Shown here: positions 1 to 5,958 of the stretch, in pieces
How positions within the stretch are numbered: position 1 is the first letter of the stretch
Layout of the letters: each line of letters opens with the position of its first letter
Program-made: the position numbers and the translations under genes
The notes under the pieces: model-generated
Seen by the model: the letters and a program-made list of their open reading frames with translations, nothing else
Told to the model about the DNA's origin: nothing
Databases searched by the model: none
From: an uncultured Pseudomonadales bacterium
Lineage (GTDB): Bacteria; Pseudomonadota; Gammaproteobacteria; Pseudomonadales; IMCC2047
DNA length: 6,001 nucleotides
Assembly: GCA_947258895.1 (NCBI GenBank)
Contig: CAMYKE010000344.1
Span: forward strand, 1-6,001
Direction: 5' to 3'

Positions 1-1299
1 GCCAAGGCAGATCTCGAGGAGATCATCGATTTCCTGAAGGAGCCGGACCGCTATCGGAAGTTGGGAGCCAAGATTCCCCGCGGAATTTTGATGATGGGCC
101 CGCCGGGCAGCGGCAAGACCCTGCTGGCGAGGGCCACCGCCGGGGAGGCAGGAGTGCCGTTTTTTAGTGTCAGCGGTTCGGAGTTTATTGAAATGTTCGT
201 CGGCGTGGGGGCATCGCGGGTGCGCGACATGTTCGCGCAGGCACGAGAGGCCGCGCCGGCATTGATCTTCATCGATGAAATTGACTCGGTAGGCAGGTCG
301 CGCGGAACCGGGCTCGGGGGCGGTAACGACGAGCGCGAGCAGACCCTGAATCAGATCCTGGCGGAAATGGACGGCTTTGCCTCTGACGAAGCGGTGGTGG
401 TGCTGGCGGCAACCAATCGTCCGGACGTACTGGATTCGGCACTGCTGCGACCGGGTCGGTTTGATCGCAAACTGGTGCTGGAACTGCCGCAGCGCAATGC
501 CCGCAAGCAAATACTCGAGGTGCACACCCGCCATGTGCCGCTGGCGCAGGATGTCGACCTGGCGGCTATTGCAGCGGAAACGGTGGGATTTTCCGGGGCC
601 GATCTGGAAAATCTGGTCAATGAGGCGGCGCTGAGTGCGGCGCGCGCTCGCAAGCTCGAAATCGACAATGCCGACCTGGAAGCGGCCCGCGACAAGATTG
701 TACTGGGCAGCGAAACCCGGGAACTGCTTTCCGAGGAGGAAAAGCATCGCGTTGCCTGCCACGAATCCGGACATGCGTTAACCGCGCACCTGTTGCCGGG
801 CGCGGATCCCCTGAAACGGATCACTATCATTCCGCGGGGGCGGAGCCTGGGTATGACCGAGCAAATGCCGACCGAGGAGCGCCATAACTTTACCCAGGAC
901 TACCTTGAAAACCGGATCTCCATCCTGCTGGGCGGGCGCTGTGCCGAAAAACTGATGTTCGGTAATTTCAGTTCCGGCGCCGCCAATGATTTAAAACAGG
1001 CCACCGACCTGGCGCGGCAAATGGTTTCGCAATGGGGCATGAGCGAGCGTGTGGGCCCGGTAAATTTCCAGCAGAGCGAAGAACACCCGTTCCTGGGCAG
1101 GGAGATTGCGGTGCCGAAGAATTTCAGCGATGCATCGGTGGAAATGATCGACCTCGAGGTAACCAACCTGATCAAGGCCTGTGAGTCTAAAACCACGGCG
1201 TTATTGGGTGAAAACCGTGCGCGCCTGGAGCGGCTTGCCGATGCCCTGTTGCAGAACGAGACCCTCGACGAAGCCCGGATTGCCGCGCTGCTCGCATGA
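1..1299 (+). CDS. ftsH: FtsH-family AAA+ ATP-dependent zinc metalloprotease (5' end outside window)
   Basis: Membrane-anchored protease that unfolds and degrades membrane and regulatory proteins using ATP. The frame is open from base 1, so the visible 432 residues lack the N-terminal membrane anchor and periplasmic domain. Seen, numbered from the first codon here: Walker A GPPGSGKT at 33-40, pore motif FVG at 66-68, Walker B LIFIDEID at 88-95, second region of homology ATNRPD from 137 with arginine fingers R150 and R153, zinc site HESGH at 254-258, and the probable third zinc ligand D330 in GAANDLKQ. Walker A to HEXXH spacing (about 221 residues) matches E. coli FtsH. All catalytic residues are present. 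HESGH replaces the usual HEAGH, and the protein stops just after the helical protease domain, without the long polar tail of E. coli FtsH. The next gene is DUF2784, not folP as is usual downstream of housekeeping ftsH in gammaproteobacteria, so this may be a second copy. The family call is firm; orthology to the housekeeping ftsH is not. Confidence 0.96.
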   Translation, partial: AKADLEEIIDFLKEPDRYRKLGAKIPRGILMMGPPGSGKTLLARATAGEAGVPFFSVSGSEFIEMFVGVGASRVRDMFAQAREAAPALIFIDEIDSVGRSRGTGLGGGNDEREQTLNQILAEMDGFASDEAVVVLAATNRPDVLDSALLRPGRFDRKLVLELPQRNARKQILEVHTRHVPLAQDVDLAAIAAETVGFSGADLENLVNEAALSAARARKLEIDNADLEAARDKIVLGSETRELLSEEEKHRVACHESGHALTAHLLPGADPLKRITIIPRGRSLGMTEQMPTEERHNFTQDYLENRISILLGGRCAEKLMFGNFSSGAANDLKQATDLARQMVSQWGMSERVGPVNFQQSEEHPFLGREIAVPKNFSDASVEMIDLEVTNLIKACESKTTALLGENRARLERLADALLQNETLDEARIAALLA

Positions 1300-1351
1300 G
1301 CATATTGCGTTATGATTACCCAATACGCTTTAGTGCGGGACCCGGCCTACC

Positions 1352-1729
1352 ATGTTGTACCAGTTGCTGGCAGACTTATTATTGGTTATCCACCTCCTGT
1401 TCGTGGTGTTCGTCTTGTGCGGCGGGTTGCTGGTGTTGTGGCGCCGGTGGTGGATTTACGTGCACCCGCCCGCGGCCTTGTGGGGGGTACTGGTCGAATT
1501 CAATCAATGGATCTGCCCGTTGACACCGCTGGAACAGGAACTGCGTCGTAGCGCAGGCGCCGGGCAATATGACGGCGGGTTTATCGAGCATTATTTTATG
1601 CCCCTGCTGTATCCCGACTGGTTGAGTCTGGAGGTACAAATCGTACTGGGTTTGTTCGTGATCGTAGTCAATGCCGTGGTGTATGGCTTTATCTGCTGGC
1701 GCCTGCGGTGCTCGCGCCAACGTCGATAA
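1352..1729 (+). CDS. DUF2784 family small membrane protein
   Basis: A 125-residue inner-membrane protein of unknown function. It matches the DUF2784 pattern: an N-terminal hydrophobic helix (about residues 5-29) carrying LADLLLVIHLLFVVF, then the HPPAALWG stretch at 38-45, the family hallmark CPLTPLE at 55-61, then GGFIEHY at 75-81 followed by LLYP, and a C-terminal hydrophobic helix (about 95-116) with the conserved N107 and a basic tail. Length is normal for the family. The ATG at 1352 is chosen because the family homology begins at once (MLYQLLADL); the Shine-Dalgarno sequence is weak (GCGGGA about 11 nt upstream). It lies 52 nt after the FtsH stop, so co-transcription is possible. A TATGAT at 1311-1316 could be a -10 box for its own promoter but has no good -35. 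No biochemical role can be assigned. Confidence 0.92.
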   Translation: MLYQLLADLLLVIHLLFVVFVLCGGLLVLWRRWWIYVHPPAALWGVLVEFNQWICPLTPLEQELRRSAGAGQYDGGFIEHYFMPLLYPDWLSLEVQIVLGLFVIVVNAVVYGFICWRLRCSRQRR

Positions 1730-1760
1730 TCGTCTGGTGCGAGAGAACTGCCCGTAGCTA

Positions 1761-2984
1761 CTATTCCTCGCGCAGCGAGCGCGCGATTGGTAAGCGCGCT
1801 GCTTGCGCCGCAGGATAGATTCCCGCCACCAGCGCGGCCGTCGTCGCCAGCAATACCGCCTGCCAGATCGCGGCAGCGGGCACTACCTGTTGCATGGTCC
1901 AGCCGAAGGAGCGGACATTGATGACTTCGATCAACAGGGTGGACATCAGGTAGCCCAGGGGCAGTGCCAGTAGCCCTGCAAACAGACCCATCAGCAGCGT
2001 TTGGCCGAGGATCAGCCTGCGTAGTTCGGCGCAAGTAATACCGCAGGCCCGCAGCAGCGCAAATTCCCGGGTCTTTTCGAGCTGCAATGCCATCAGGGCA
2101 CTCAGGACACCGATGAAGGCGACGATGACAGCCAGCAACTGCAGCACCCGGGTCACGGTAAAGGTGCGATCGAAAATAGCCATGGACAATGCACGGATTT
2201 CGGCATTGGCGCGGACCTGGATCGATTCACTAAACTGGTCGACCTGAGTGCGAATTGAGTCTGCCAACTCTGCGGCGCTGGTCCCCGGGGCGCGCAACAG
2301 GCCCAGCGAGGAGATCGACGGGTCTTGCCACAGGCGCCGGTATTGCTGGATTGGCATCAGTGCGAGGCCGCGGTCTGAAGTGTAATCAGTGAATATTCCC
2401 AGAACCGGGAGGGGCACCGGTCCGGCAGGGGTGATAAAGGTCACCCTGTCATTTACCTCCAGCTGCTGGTGATACGCGTAAGGTTCGGAGACTAACAGGC
2501 CCTCACCGGCGGAGAACGCAGTCTGCGCTACCTGCGGGTCGCCGGCCGTCAGTTTCAGGCCCCGGCTATGGCGAGGGTCGTATTCGATTGCCATTAACCG
2601 GAGCGGACCGGTATCAGTAGTCGCCCGCAGTACCCGGTTGCCCTGCGCGTAAAGTACCCCCGGATGCTGCTGCAGGCGGGCGATCAGTGCGGGCGGCAGG
2701 CCGGTGCCGGCGAATTCCGACCCTGCCCCGGGCAGGGTGACATAGACATCACTGGTAAGGGTTTGCTCCAGCCAGTCAGATACCGTCAGGCGGAAGCTGC
2801 TGATCATGATCCCGACTCCGAGGGTGGTGGCGACCGCGATCGTCAGCGCCGCCACCGCCAGTCCGGTGCGGCTCAAGCCGGCGGCGATACCCCTGATGCC
2901 CAGACGGGTCAGCAGCGTGCCACGGAGTCGAGCGAGCAGTCCAAGCGTCACGCATAGCCATTGCACCAGCAATGGTACTGCCAT
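1761..2984 (-). CDS. ABC transporter permease, FtsX/MacB type (second permease subunit)
   Basis: Inner-membrane half-permease of a MacB/LolCE-type ABC system. From ATG 2984 (407 residues): a short hydrophobic N-terminal segment (about 2-17), a transmembrane helix at about 41-63, a large periplasmic domain (about 64-275), then three helices (about 281-302, 327-352, 372-390). The FtsX coupling-helix pattern, roughly EFALLRACGITCAELRRL, sits between helices 2 and 3. The strongest match is to the second half of fused double-FtsX permeases, through SRTGLAVAALTIAVAT and DWLEQTL. The ATG is one base after the stop of the upstream permease (TAG-C-ATG), which suggests termination-reinitiation; no usable Shine-Dalgarno is visible. 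An alternative GTG at 2999 would overlap the upstream gene by 14 nt, with GAGG only 1 nt away from it. The gene converges on DUF2784. It could also be the C-terminal part of one split or recoded permease. Confidence 0.88.
   Translation of the reverse strand: MAVPLLVQWLCVTLGLLARLRGTLLTRLGIRGIAAGLSRTGLAVAALTIAVATTLGVGIMISSFRLTVSDWLEQTLTSDVYVTLPGAGSEFAGTGLPPALIARLQQHPGVLYAQGNRVLRATTDTGPLRLMAIEYDPRHSRGLKLTAGDPQVAQTAFSAGEGLLVSEPYAYHQQLEVNDRVTFITPAGPVPLPVLGIFTDYTSDRGLALMPIQQYRRLWQDPSISSLGLLRAPGTSAAELADSIRTQVDQFSESIQVRANAEIRALSMAIFDRTFTVTRVLQLLAVIVAFIGVLSALMALQLEKTREFALLRACGITCAELRRLILGQTLLMGLFAGLLALPLGYLMSTLLIEVINVRSFGWTMQQVVPAAAIWQAVLLATTAALVAGIYPAAQAARLPIARSLREE
1770..1808. repeat. Imperfect 14-bp stem-loop at the 3' end of the second permease gene
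   Basis: AGCGCGC (1778-1784) pairs with GCGCGCT (1794-1800) around a 9-nt loop. The stem extends through AGC/GCT and GCGC/GCGC with single-base bulges at 1777 and 1804. It lies in the last codons of the second permease, close to the convergent DUF2784 stop. No T-run follows on either strand, so it is not a standard intrinsic terminator; GC-rich coding sequence may produce it by chance. Confidence 0.5.
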
Positions 2985-2985
2985 G

Positions 2986-4212
2986 CTAAAGCCAATCACG
3001 CCTCGCGCTGTGCTGTTCGGTGCGCGAACGCTGCTGCAGCGATACCGGTGTCGCTGCAGCAGCGTCCCGGGCCGGCAGCCAGGCCGCCACGATAGTCACC
3101 AACAATCCCATCAGCAACCCCTTGAGCAAGGATGCCTCGCTGATAAACAGCTCACTGACATGTAACCGGTAGTAAAGATCATTGATTGTCAGGGTGATCA
3201 ACTGGACCAGCGCGTGCCCCAGCGCAATACCCGCCACCAATCCCGCGCCGCTAGCGACCAGTCCCAGCAGGGTGGCCTCGCAGAACACCAGGGTAAACAG
3301 CTCGTGGCGCGACACACCGAGCGCGCGCAGGGCGCCGAATTGCTCACGGCGACGCAACACGGCGAACATCATGGTGTTGTATATCAGGAAGCCGCCGACG
3401 AGCAGGGCGAGCAGGCTCATTGCGGTTAAATTGGTGTGAAAGGCAGCGGACATGCGGGCCGTGGTGCTGCGTTCGCTGGCAGTCTCGACCAATGTCAATC
3501 CGGGGGGCAGCCATCGCGTCAGCTCGGCAATCACCGCGGGGTCGGTCAGGGTCAGGTCAATCCGGTCCAGGGTCCCGATTCGGCCTAGTAGTTCCTGCGC
3601 CACCGCGATGTCCGCGAACAGCACGCCGCTGGTGCCGGGGTGGTCTGAAGTGAACAGGTTTACCACAGCTACCTCGTAGTTGTGGCCGCGATAGCTGAGG
3701 GGCAGGGTGTCACTGAGGGCAACGTCCAGCTGCGCAGCGGTTTGCCGGCTCATGGCGACGGTGAGGGGCTGGAGGAAGAGGCGTCGGCCGCCGCGTTCCG
3801 CCAGGCCCGGTTCGGTCGCGTTCCACGCGGCGAAGGCCTCGCCGGCGGAGCGTGCAAAATTGTGTGCAAAGACATCGAGGCCCAGCAAAGTGAGGCGCTG
3901 GTCGCCGCTGCGGACCTCGTCGCTAACCAGCGGTGCGCTGGCACGTAGCCCCCGTTCGGTCCGCAGGCGCCGGTATATATGCTCCGGGATGCCACTCGCG
4001 CCACCCTTGATGCGATGGGTCGCTGTGCCGCTGGTCATTTCCATCGACAGTTCAAAAGCCCGCCGGGCACTGGAGTTGGCAAGGTCGATCGCGACCACGA
4101 TCGCCACGCCGAGCATGATCCCCAGCAGGGTCAGGCCGGTTTGCAGCGGATGCTGCTGCAGGTAGCGCCGGGAGATGTTTGCCAGCTGTCGATTCACCGG
4201 GCGTCCCTTCAT
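2986..4212 (-). CDS. ABC transporter permease, FtsX/MacB type (first permease subunit)
   Basis: Inner-membrane half-permease that works with the ATPase just upstream. From ATG 4212 (408 residues): a basic N-terminus with ISRRYLQQHP, transmembrane helix 1 at about 25-45, a MacB-like periplasmic core domain (about 46-260), and FtsX helices at about 262-284, 310-335 and 361-381. The coupling motif RRREQFGALRALGVSRHEL lies at about 287-305. This four-helix plan is complete for the family. The start is uncertain among ATG 4233 (overlaps the ATPase by 11 nt), ATG 4215, ATG 4212 (GGAG 4 nt upstream) and GTG 4197 (AAGGGA 6 nt upstream). The protein ends 24 residues after a TPVSLQQRS motif. In fused relatives a two-helix linker to a second FtsX half follows at this point; here the frame ends in CTT TAG. 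A long palindrome lies in its last codons. The substrate cannot be read from the sequence. Confidence 0.9.
   Translation of the reverse strand: MKGRPVNRQLANISRRYLQQHPLQTGLTLLGIMLGVAIVVAIDLANSSARRAFELSMEMTSGTATHRIKGGASGIPEHIYRRLRTERGLRASAPLVSDEVRSGDQRLTLLGLDVFAHNFARSAGEAFAAWNATEPGLAERGGRRLFLQPLTVAMSRQTAAQLDVALSDTLPLSYRGHNYEVAVVNLFTSDHPGTSGVLFADIAVAQELLGRIGTLDRIDLTLTDPAVIAELTRWLPPGLTLVETASERSTTARMSAAFHTNLTAMSLLALLVGGFLIYNTMMFAVLRRREQFGALRALGVSRHELFTLVFCEATLLGLVASGAGLVAGIALGHALVQLITLTINDLYYRLHVSELFISEASLLKGLLMGLLVTIVAAWLPARDAAAATPVSLQQRSRTEQHSARRDWL
3028..3065. repeat. 38-bp near-perfect palindrome inside the 3' end of the first permease gene
   Basis: The left arm ACGCTGCTGCAGCGA (3028-3042) is the exact reverse complement of the right arm (3051-3065). 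The 8-nt spacer TACCGGTG contains the palindrome ACCGGT, so over 38 bp only one opposed pair (3043/3050, T against G) fails to match. In mRNA this would form a 15-bp stem with an 8-nt loop, ending about 40 nt before the stop of the first permease and about 44 nt before the ATG of the second. It encodes AAAATPVSLQQR, so part of the symmetry may come from repeated Ala and Gln codons. A role in coupling, mRNA stability or recoding is inference. Confidence 0.9.
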
Positions 4213-4222
4213 CATACTCCCT
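4204..4222 (-). promoter_or_regulatory. Two overlapping ribosome-binding options for the first permease
   Basis: Directly after the ATPase stop (TAA 4225-4223) is AGGGAG (4222-4217), 1 nt before ATG 4215 and 4 nt before ATG 4212. A second site, AAGGGA (4209-4204), is 6 nt before GTG 4197, a better spacing. Starting at GTG gives VNRQLANISRRYL, close to where family homology begins. The gene is clearly coupled to the ATPase by proximity; which start dominates is open. Confidence 0.5.
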
Positions 4223-4945
4223 TTACCAGGCAAACTGGCCCTGCCGCTCGGCCAGCCGGCCCTGCTCCAGGGTCACCAGGCGCTCGGCCATCTGGGCCAC
4301 CTTGAGGCTGTGGGTGACGACGATCAGGGTGGCGCCCTCATCTTTCACCAATCCGGCCAGAATATCGAGGATCAGGGCGCCGGTTTCGGCATCGAGGTTG
4401 CCGGTGGGTTCATCCGCGAGAATCAGCGACGGTTGGTGAGCGATGGCCCGGGCAATGGCAATGCGCTGTTGCTCGCCGCCGGACAGCCGATCGGGGAAGC
4501 TGTCGCCGCGATCGCCGAGATTCACCATCTGCAGCAGCGCGTTGACGCGCTGCCGGGCGTGGGCCGGGCTAACGTTGTTTAACTCCAGCACCAGCGCGAT
4601 ATTCTCCGCTACCGTCAGGGTGGGGAAAAGATGGAAAAACTGGTAGATGAAGCCTATGTGGCGGCGCCGGAAGCGAGTACGTTCGGTTTCATCCAGGGTG
4701 TCGAGCCGTGTGCCGCTCACCGTAATACGCCCCGCCTGCAGAGTCTCGATACCGCTGATCAAATTCAGCAGGGTGGATTTGCCACAGCCGCTGCGGCCCA
4801 GCAGGGCCACCGAAGTACCCTTGTTAACCTGCAGGCTGGCATCTCGCAGGACCATACGCGAATCCGCGCCCTCCAGATAGGTATGGGAGACGTCGCTGAC
4901 ATCGAGCAGCGCCTGATTTTTTGCGAGGCTTTCATTGTTCGGCAT
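4223..4945 (-). CDS. ABC transporter ATP-binding protein, MacB/LolD/YbbA family
   Basis: Cytoplasmic ATPase subunit (240 residues from ATG 4945) that powers the two FtsX-type permeases encoded next. All ABC motifs are intact: Walker A GRSGCGKST at 50-58, Q-loop Q102 within GFIYQFFHLFPTLTVAEN, signature LSGGEQQR at 154-161, Walker B LILADEP at 174-180 followed by the TGNLD D-loop typical of the MacB/LolD group, and H-loop H212 in VVTHS. Length is normal for LolD/YbbA proteins. A TTG at 4951 two codons upstream could also start the protein; no clear Shine-Dalgarno supports either. It is the first gene of the operon, with its stop only 10 nt before ATG 4212 of the permease. The motifs place it among the exporters and mechanotransmission ABC systems, but do not separate LolD, MacB, YbbA or Att-like functions. 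Confidence 0.95.
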   Translation of the reverse strand: MPNNESLAKNQALLDVSDVSHTYLEGADSRMVLRDASLQVNKGTSVALLGRSGCGKSTLLNLISGIETLQAGRITVSGTRLDTLDETERTRFRRRHIGFIYQFFHLFPTLTVAENIALVLELNNVSPAHARQRVNALLQMVNLGDRGDSFPDRLSGGEQQRIAIARAIAHQPSLILADEPTGNLDAETGALILDILAGLVKDEGATLIVVTHSLKVAQMAERLVTLEQGRLAERQGQFAW

Positions 4946-5011
4946 TGGCAATTGTGTAACTATCGCTGGGCTCCGGTTTCTGGTTACGAAAATCTGTACG
5001 CAGTGCTTCCC
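4946..5011. promoter_or_regulatory. Divergent intergenic region between ATPase operon and YgjP-like peptidase
   Basis: These 66 bp must hold or adjoin promoters for both directions. No convincing paired boxes are visible. On the minus strand TATAAC (5019-5014) resembles a -10 box and TTGAAA (5045-5040) a -35, but the 20-nt spacing is too long, and both lie in the start of the peptidase gene. No operator-like inverted repeat was found. The assignment rests on gene arrangement rather than on motifs. Confidence 0.3.
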
Positions 5012-5680
5012 ATGTTATACGCAAGTCTACCCGATTACGTTTCAATTGAGCGACGGAAACTTAAGTGGGCGCGAGTTGAAGTGGCGCCGGGTGGCGCCGT
5101 CCGCCTGGTCGTGCCAAGGCTGATGAGCCAACGCCGGATACTGGAGATCTATCGACAGCGCCAGGAATGGATCGCCCGTAAGCGGGCTCGCTTTGCGGCG
5201 CTCGCCAATGCCGCGCTGCAACCCGGTGACGACCAGGCATTGCTCTGGGGCGACCTCTATCGCTGCCGTTTTGAGCCGGGCCGGCAGCAGGTCGAGATCG
5301 ATTCCACCCGTAACCGGCTTTGCTGCCCGGCGAATATGAGCGATCCCGCCAGCTTTAGCTGCTGGCATCGGCAATTTGCCACGGAATATTTGCGGGAGCG
5401 TGCCAGGGGCATCGCCGTAGAGCAGGGATTCTCGTTTAACCGCTTGAGTATCCGCAACCAGAGGACCCGCTGGGGATCCTGCAGCAGCAAACAAAATATT
5501 TCACTAAACTGGCGTCTGGTTAAGGCCCCGGTGTGGGTAAGTGATTATGTGATAACCCATGAACTGGTGCATACCCGGATCATGAATCACAGTACAGAAT
5601 TCTGGGCTCGGGTTGAGGTGCATTGCCCGCGTGTCAGCGAGGCGAAAAGTTGGCTCCGCGACTATGGGCATACATTGTAG
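5012..5680 (+). CDS. YgjP-like (DUF45, M48-type) zinc metallopeptidase domain protein
   Basis: Predicted soluble cytoplasmic metal-dependent hydrolase of the YgjP/DUF45 family (222 residues); no substrate is established here. The N-terminal part (about 12-60) fits the family's start, ERRKLKWARVEV followed by VRLVVPRLMSQRRI and RQEWI. The C-terminal catalytic part carries the hallmark RWGSC (WGSC at 154-157), ISLNWRLV, the zinc site HELVH at 183-187 and the third ligand H193 in MNHS followed by FW, all intact. ATG 5012 is chosen because upstream in-frame codons run antisense through the ATPase start and do not match the family; GTG 5003 is an alternative. No good Shine-Dalgarno precedes either, so the message may be leaderless or weakly translated. 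It has no signal peptide or membrane helix. It is transcribed away from the ABC operon and is probably monocistronic. Confidence 0.92.
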   Translation: MLYASLPDYVSIERRKLKWARVEVAPGGAVRLVVPRLMSQRRILEIYRQRQEWIARKRARFAALANAALQPGDDQALLWGDLYRCRFEPGRQQVEIDSTRNRLCCPANMSDPASFSCWHRQFATEYLRERARGIAVEQGFSFNRLSIRNQRTRWGSCSSKQNISLNWRLVKAPVWVSDYVITHELVHTRIMNHSTEFWARVEVHCPRVSEAKSWLRDYGHTL

Positions 5681-5772
5681 TCCGGCAGAATGGTGCCGCA
5701 GGGCTTGAACCGGTCTTATGGCAGCACCGACCGGACCCCGCCGAAGCGAAGCCTGGTAGTATAGGAATCTGT
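5681..5772. other. Non-coding gap with two small inverted repeats after the peptidase gene
   Basis: This stretch separates the peptidase stop from the convergent PEP-CTERM relic. Just after the stop, CGGCA (5683-5687) pairs with TGCCG (5694-5698) around a 6-nt loop. Further on, CCGGTC (5710-5715) pairs with GACCGG (5729-5734). Neither stem is followed by a T-run, so a classical Rho-independent terminator is not supported. No coding sequence is seen here. Confidence 0.45.
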
Positions 5773-5939
5773 TTACGCTTTGTTTCTTCGAGCAAATCCC
5801 AGGCCAGCCAGCCCAAGGCCGAAGAGAGCGAGGGTCGAGTTGCAGGCGTCAACCATAATTACCACGACAGCAGGTGCTTTCGTCATCCTCAATCGTGGGC
5901 TTGTAGTAGTACCGAAATCAGGGAGAGAGCAAATTTCAA
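5773..5939 (-). pseudogene. Probable remnant of a PEP-CTERM protein gene (sorting tail, possible signal peptide)
   Basis: PEP-CTERM proteins are exported and sorted by an exosortase through a C-terminal motif, a hydrophobic helix and a basic end. Reading 5886-5773 gives a 37-residue frame ending in STLAL, a Gly/Leu-rich helix and GFARRNKA before TAA, very close to a PEP-CTERM tail. The PEP triplet is replaced: the residues before STLAL are VDACN rather than the usual VPEP. Upstream, in another frame (TTG 5939 to TGA 5889), MKFALSLISVLLQAHD looks like a signal peptide that stops after 16 residues. A natural PEP-CTERM protein would have a secreted domain between the two ends, which is missing. 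The simplest reading is a gene reduced by internal deletion and frameshift. It could instead be a 37-residue small membrane protein from ATG 5886, though GAGG directly abuts that ATG. No exosortase gene is in the window. Confidence 0.5.
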
Positions 5940-5958
5940 CCGTCCGCAGTTGGCCGTT

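Noticed and set aside
351..830. 159-residue minus-strand frame within FtsH
   Set aside because: It is Ser/Arg-rich shadow coding typical of the complement of a GC-rich gene. The plus-strand FtsH motifs are conserved throughout.
1296..1551. Short plus-strand frames starting at 1296 and 1312
   Set aside because: They overlap DUF2784 in other frames and have no family resemblance. The ATG at 1296 only overlaps the FtsH TGA by chance.
2986..2999. Programmed -1 frameshift between the two permease frames
   Set aside because: The second frame is +1 (or -2) relative to the first, and no X XXY YYZ heptamer is present, so a -1 shift cannot join them.
4631..5011. Upstream extension of the peptidase frame to give a 349-residue protein
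   Set aside because: The first 127 codons run antisense to the conserved ABC ATPase and show no family similarity. YgjP/DUF45 homology begins just after ATG 5012.
5690..5718. tRNA 3'-end-like string on the minus strand (GGTTCAAGCC followed by GCGGCACCA)
   Set aside because: The T-loop to CCA distance is about four bases too short, the T-stem has mismatches, and no matching acceptor, D or anticodon arms are present. Chance resemblance.
5634..5852. Minus-strand 72-residue frame across the peptidase stop and PEP-CTERM relic
   Set aside because: It has low-complexity Ser/Ala/Arg content and no recognisable domain. It is out of frame with the better supported PEP-CTERM tail and overlaps the 3' end of the peptidase gene.
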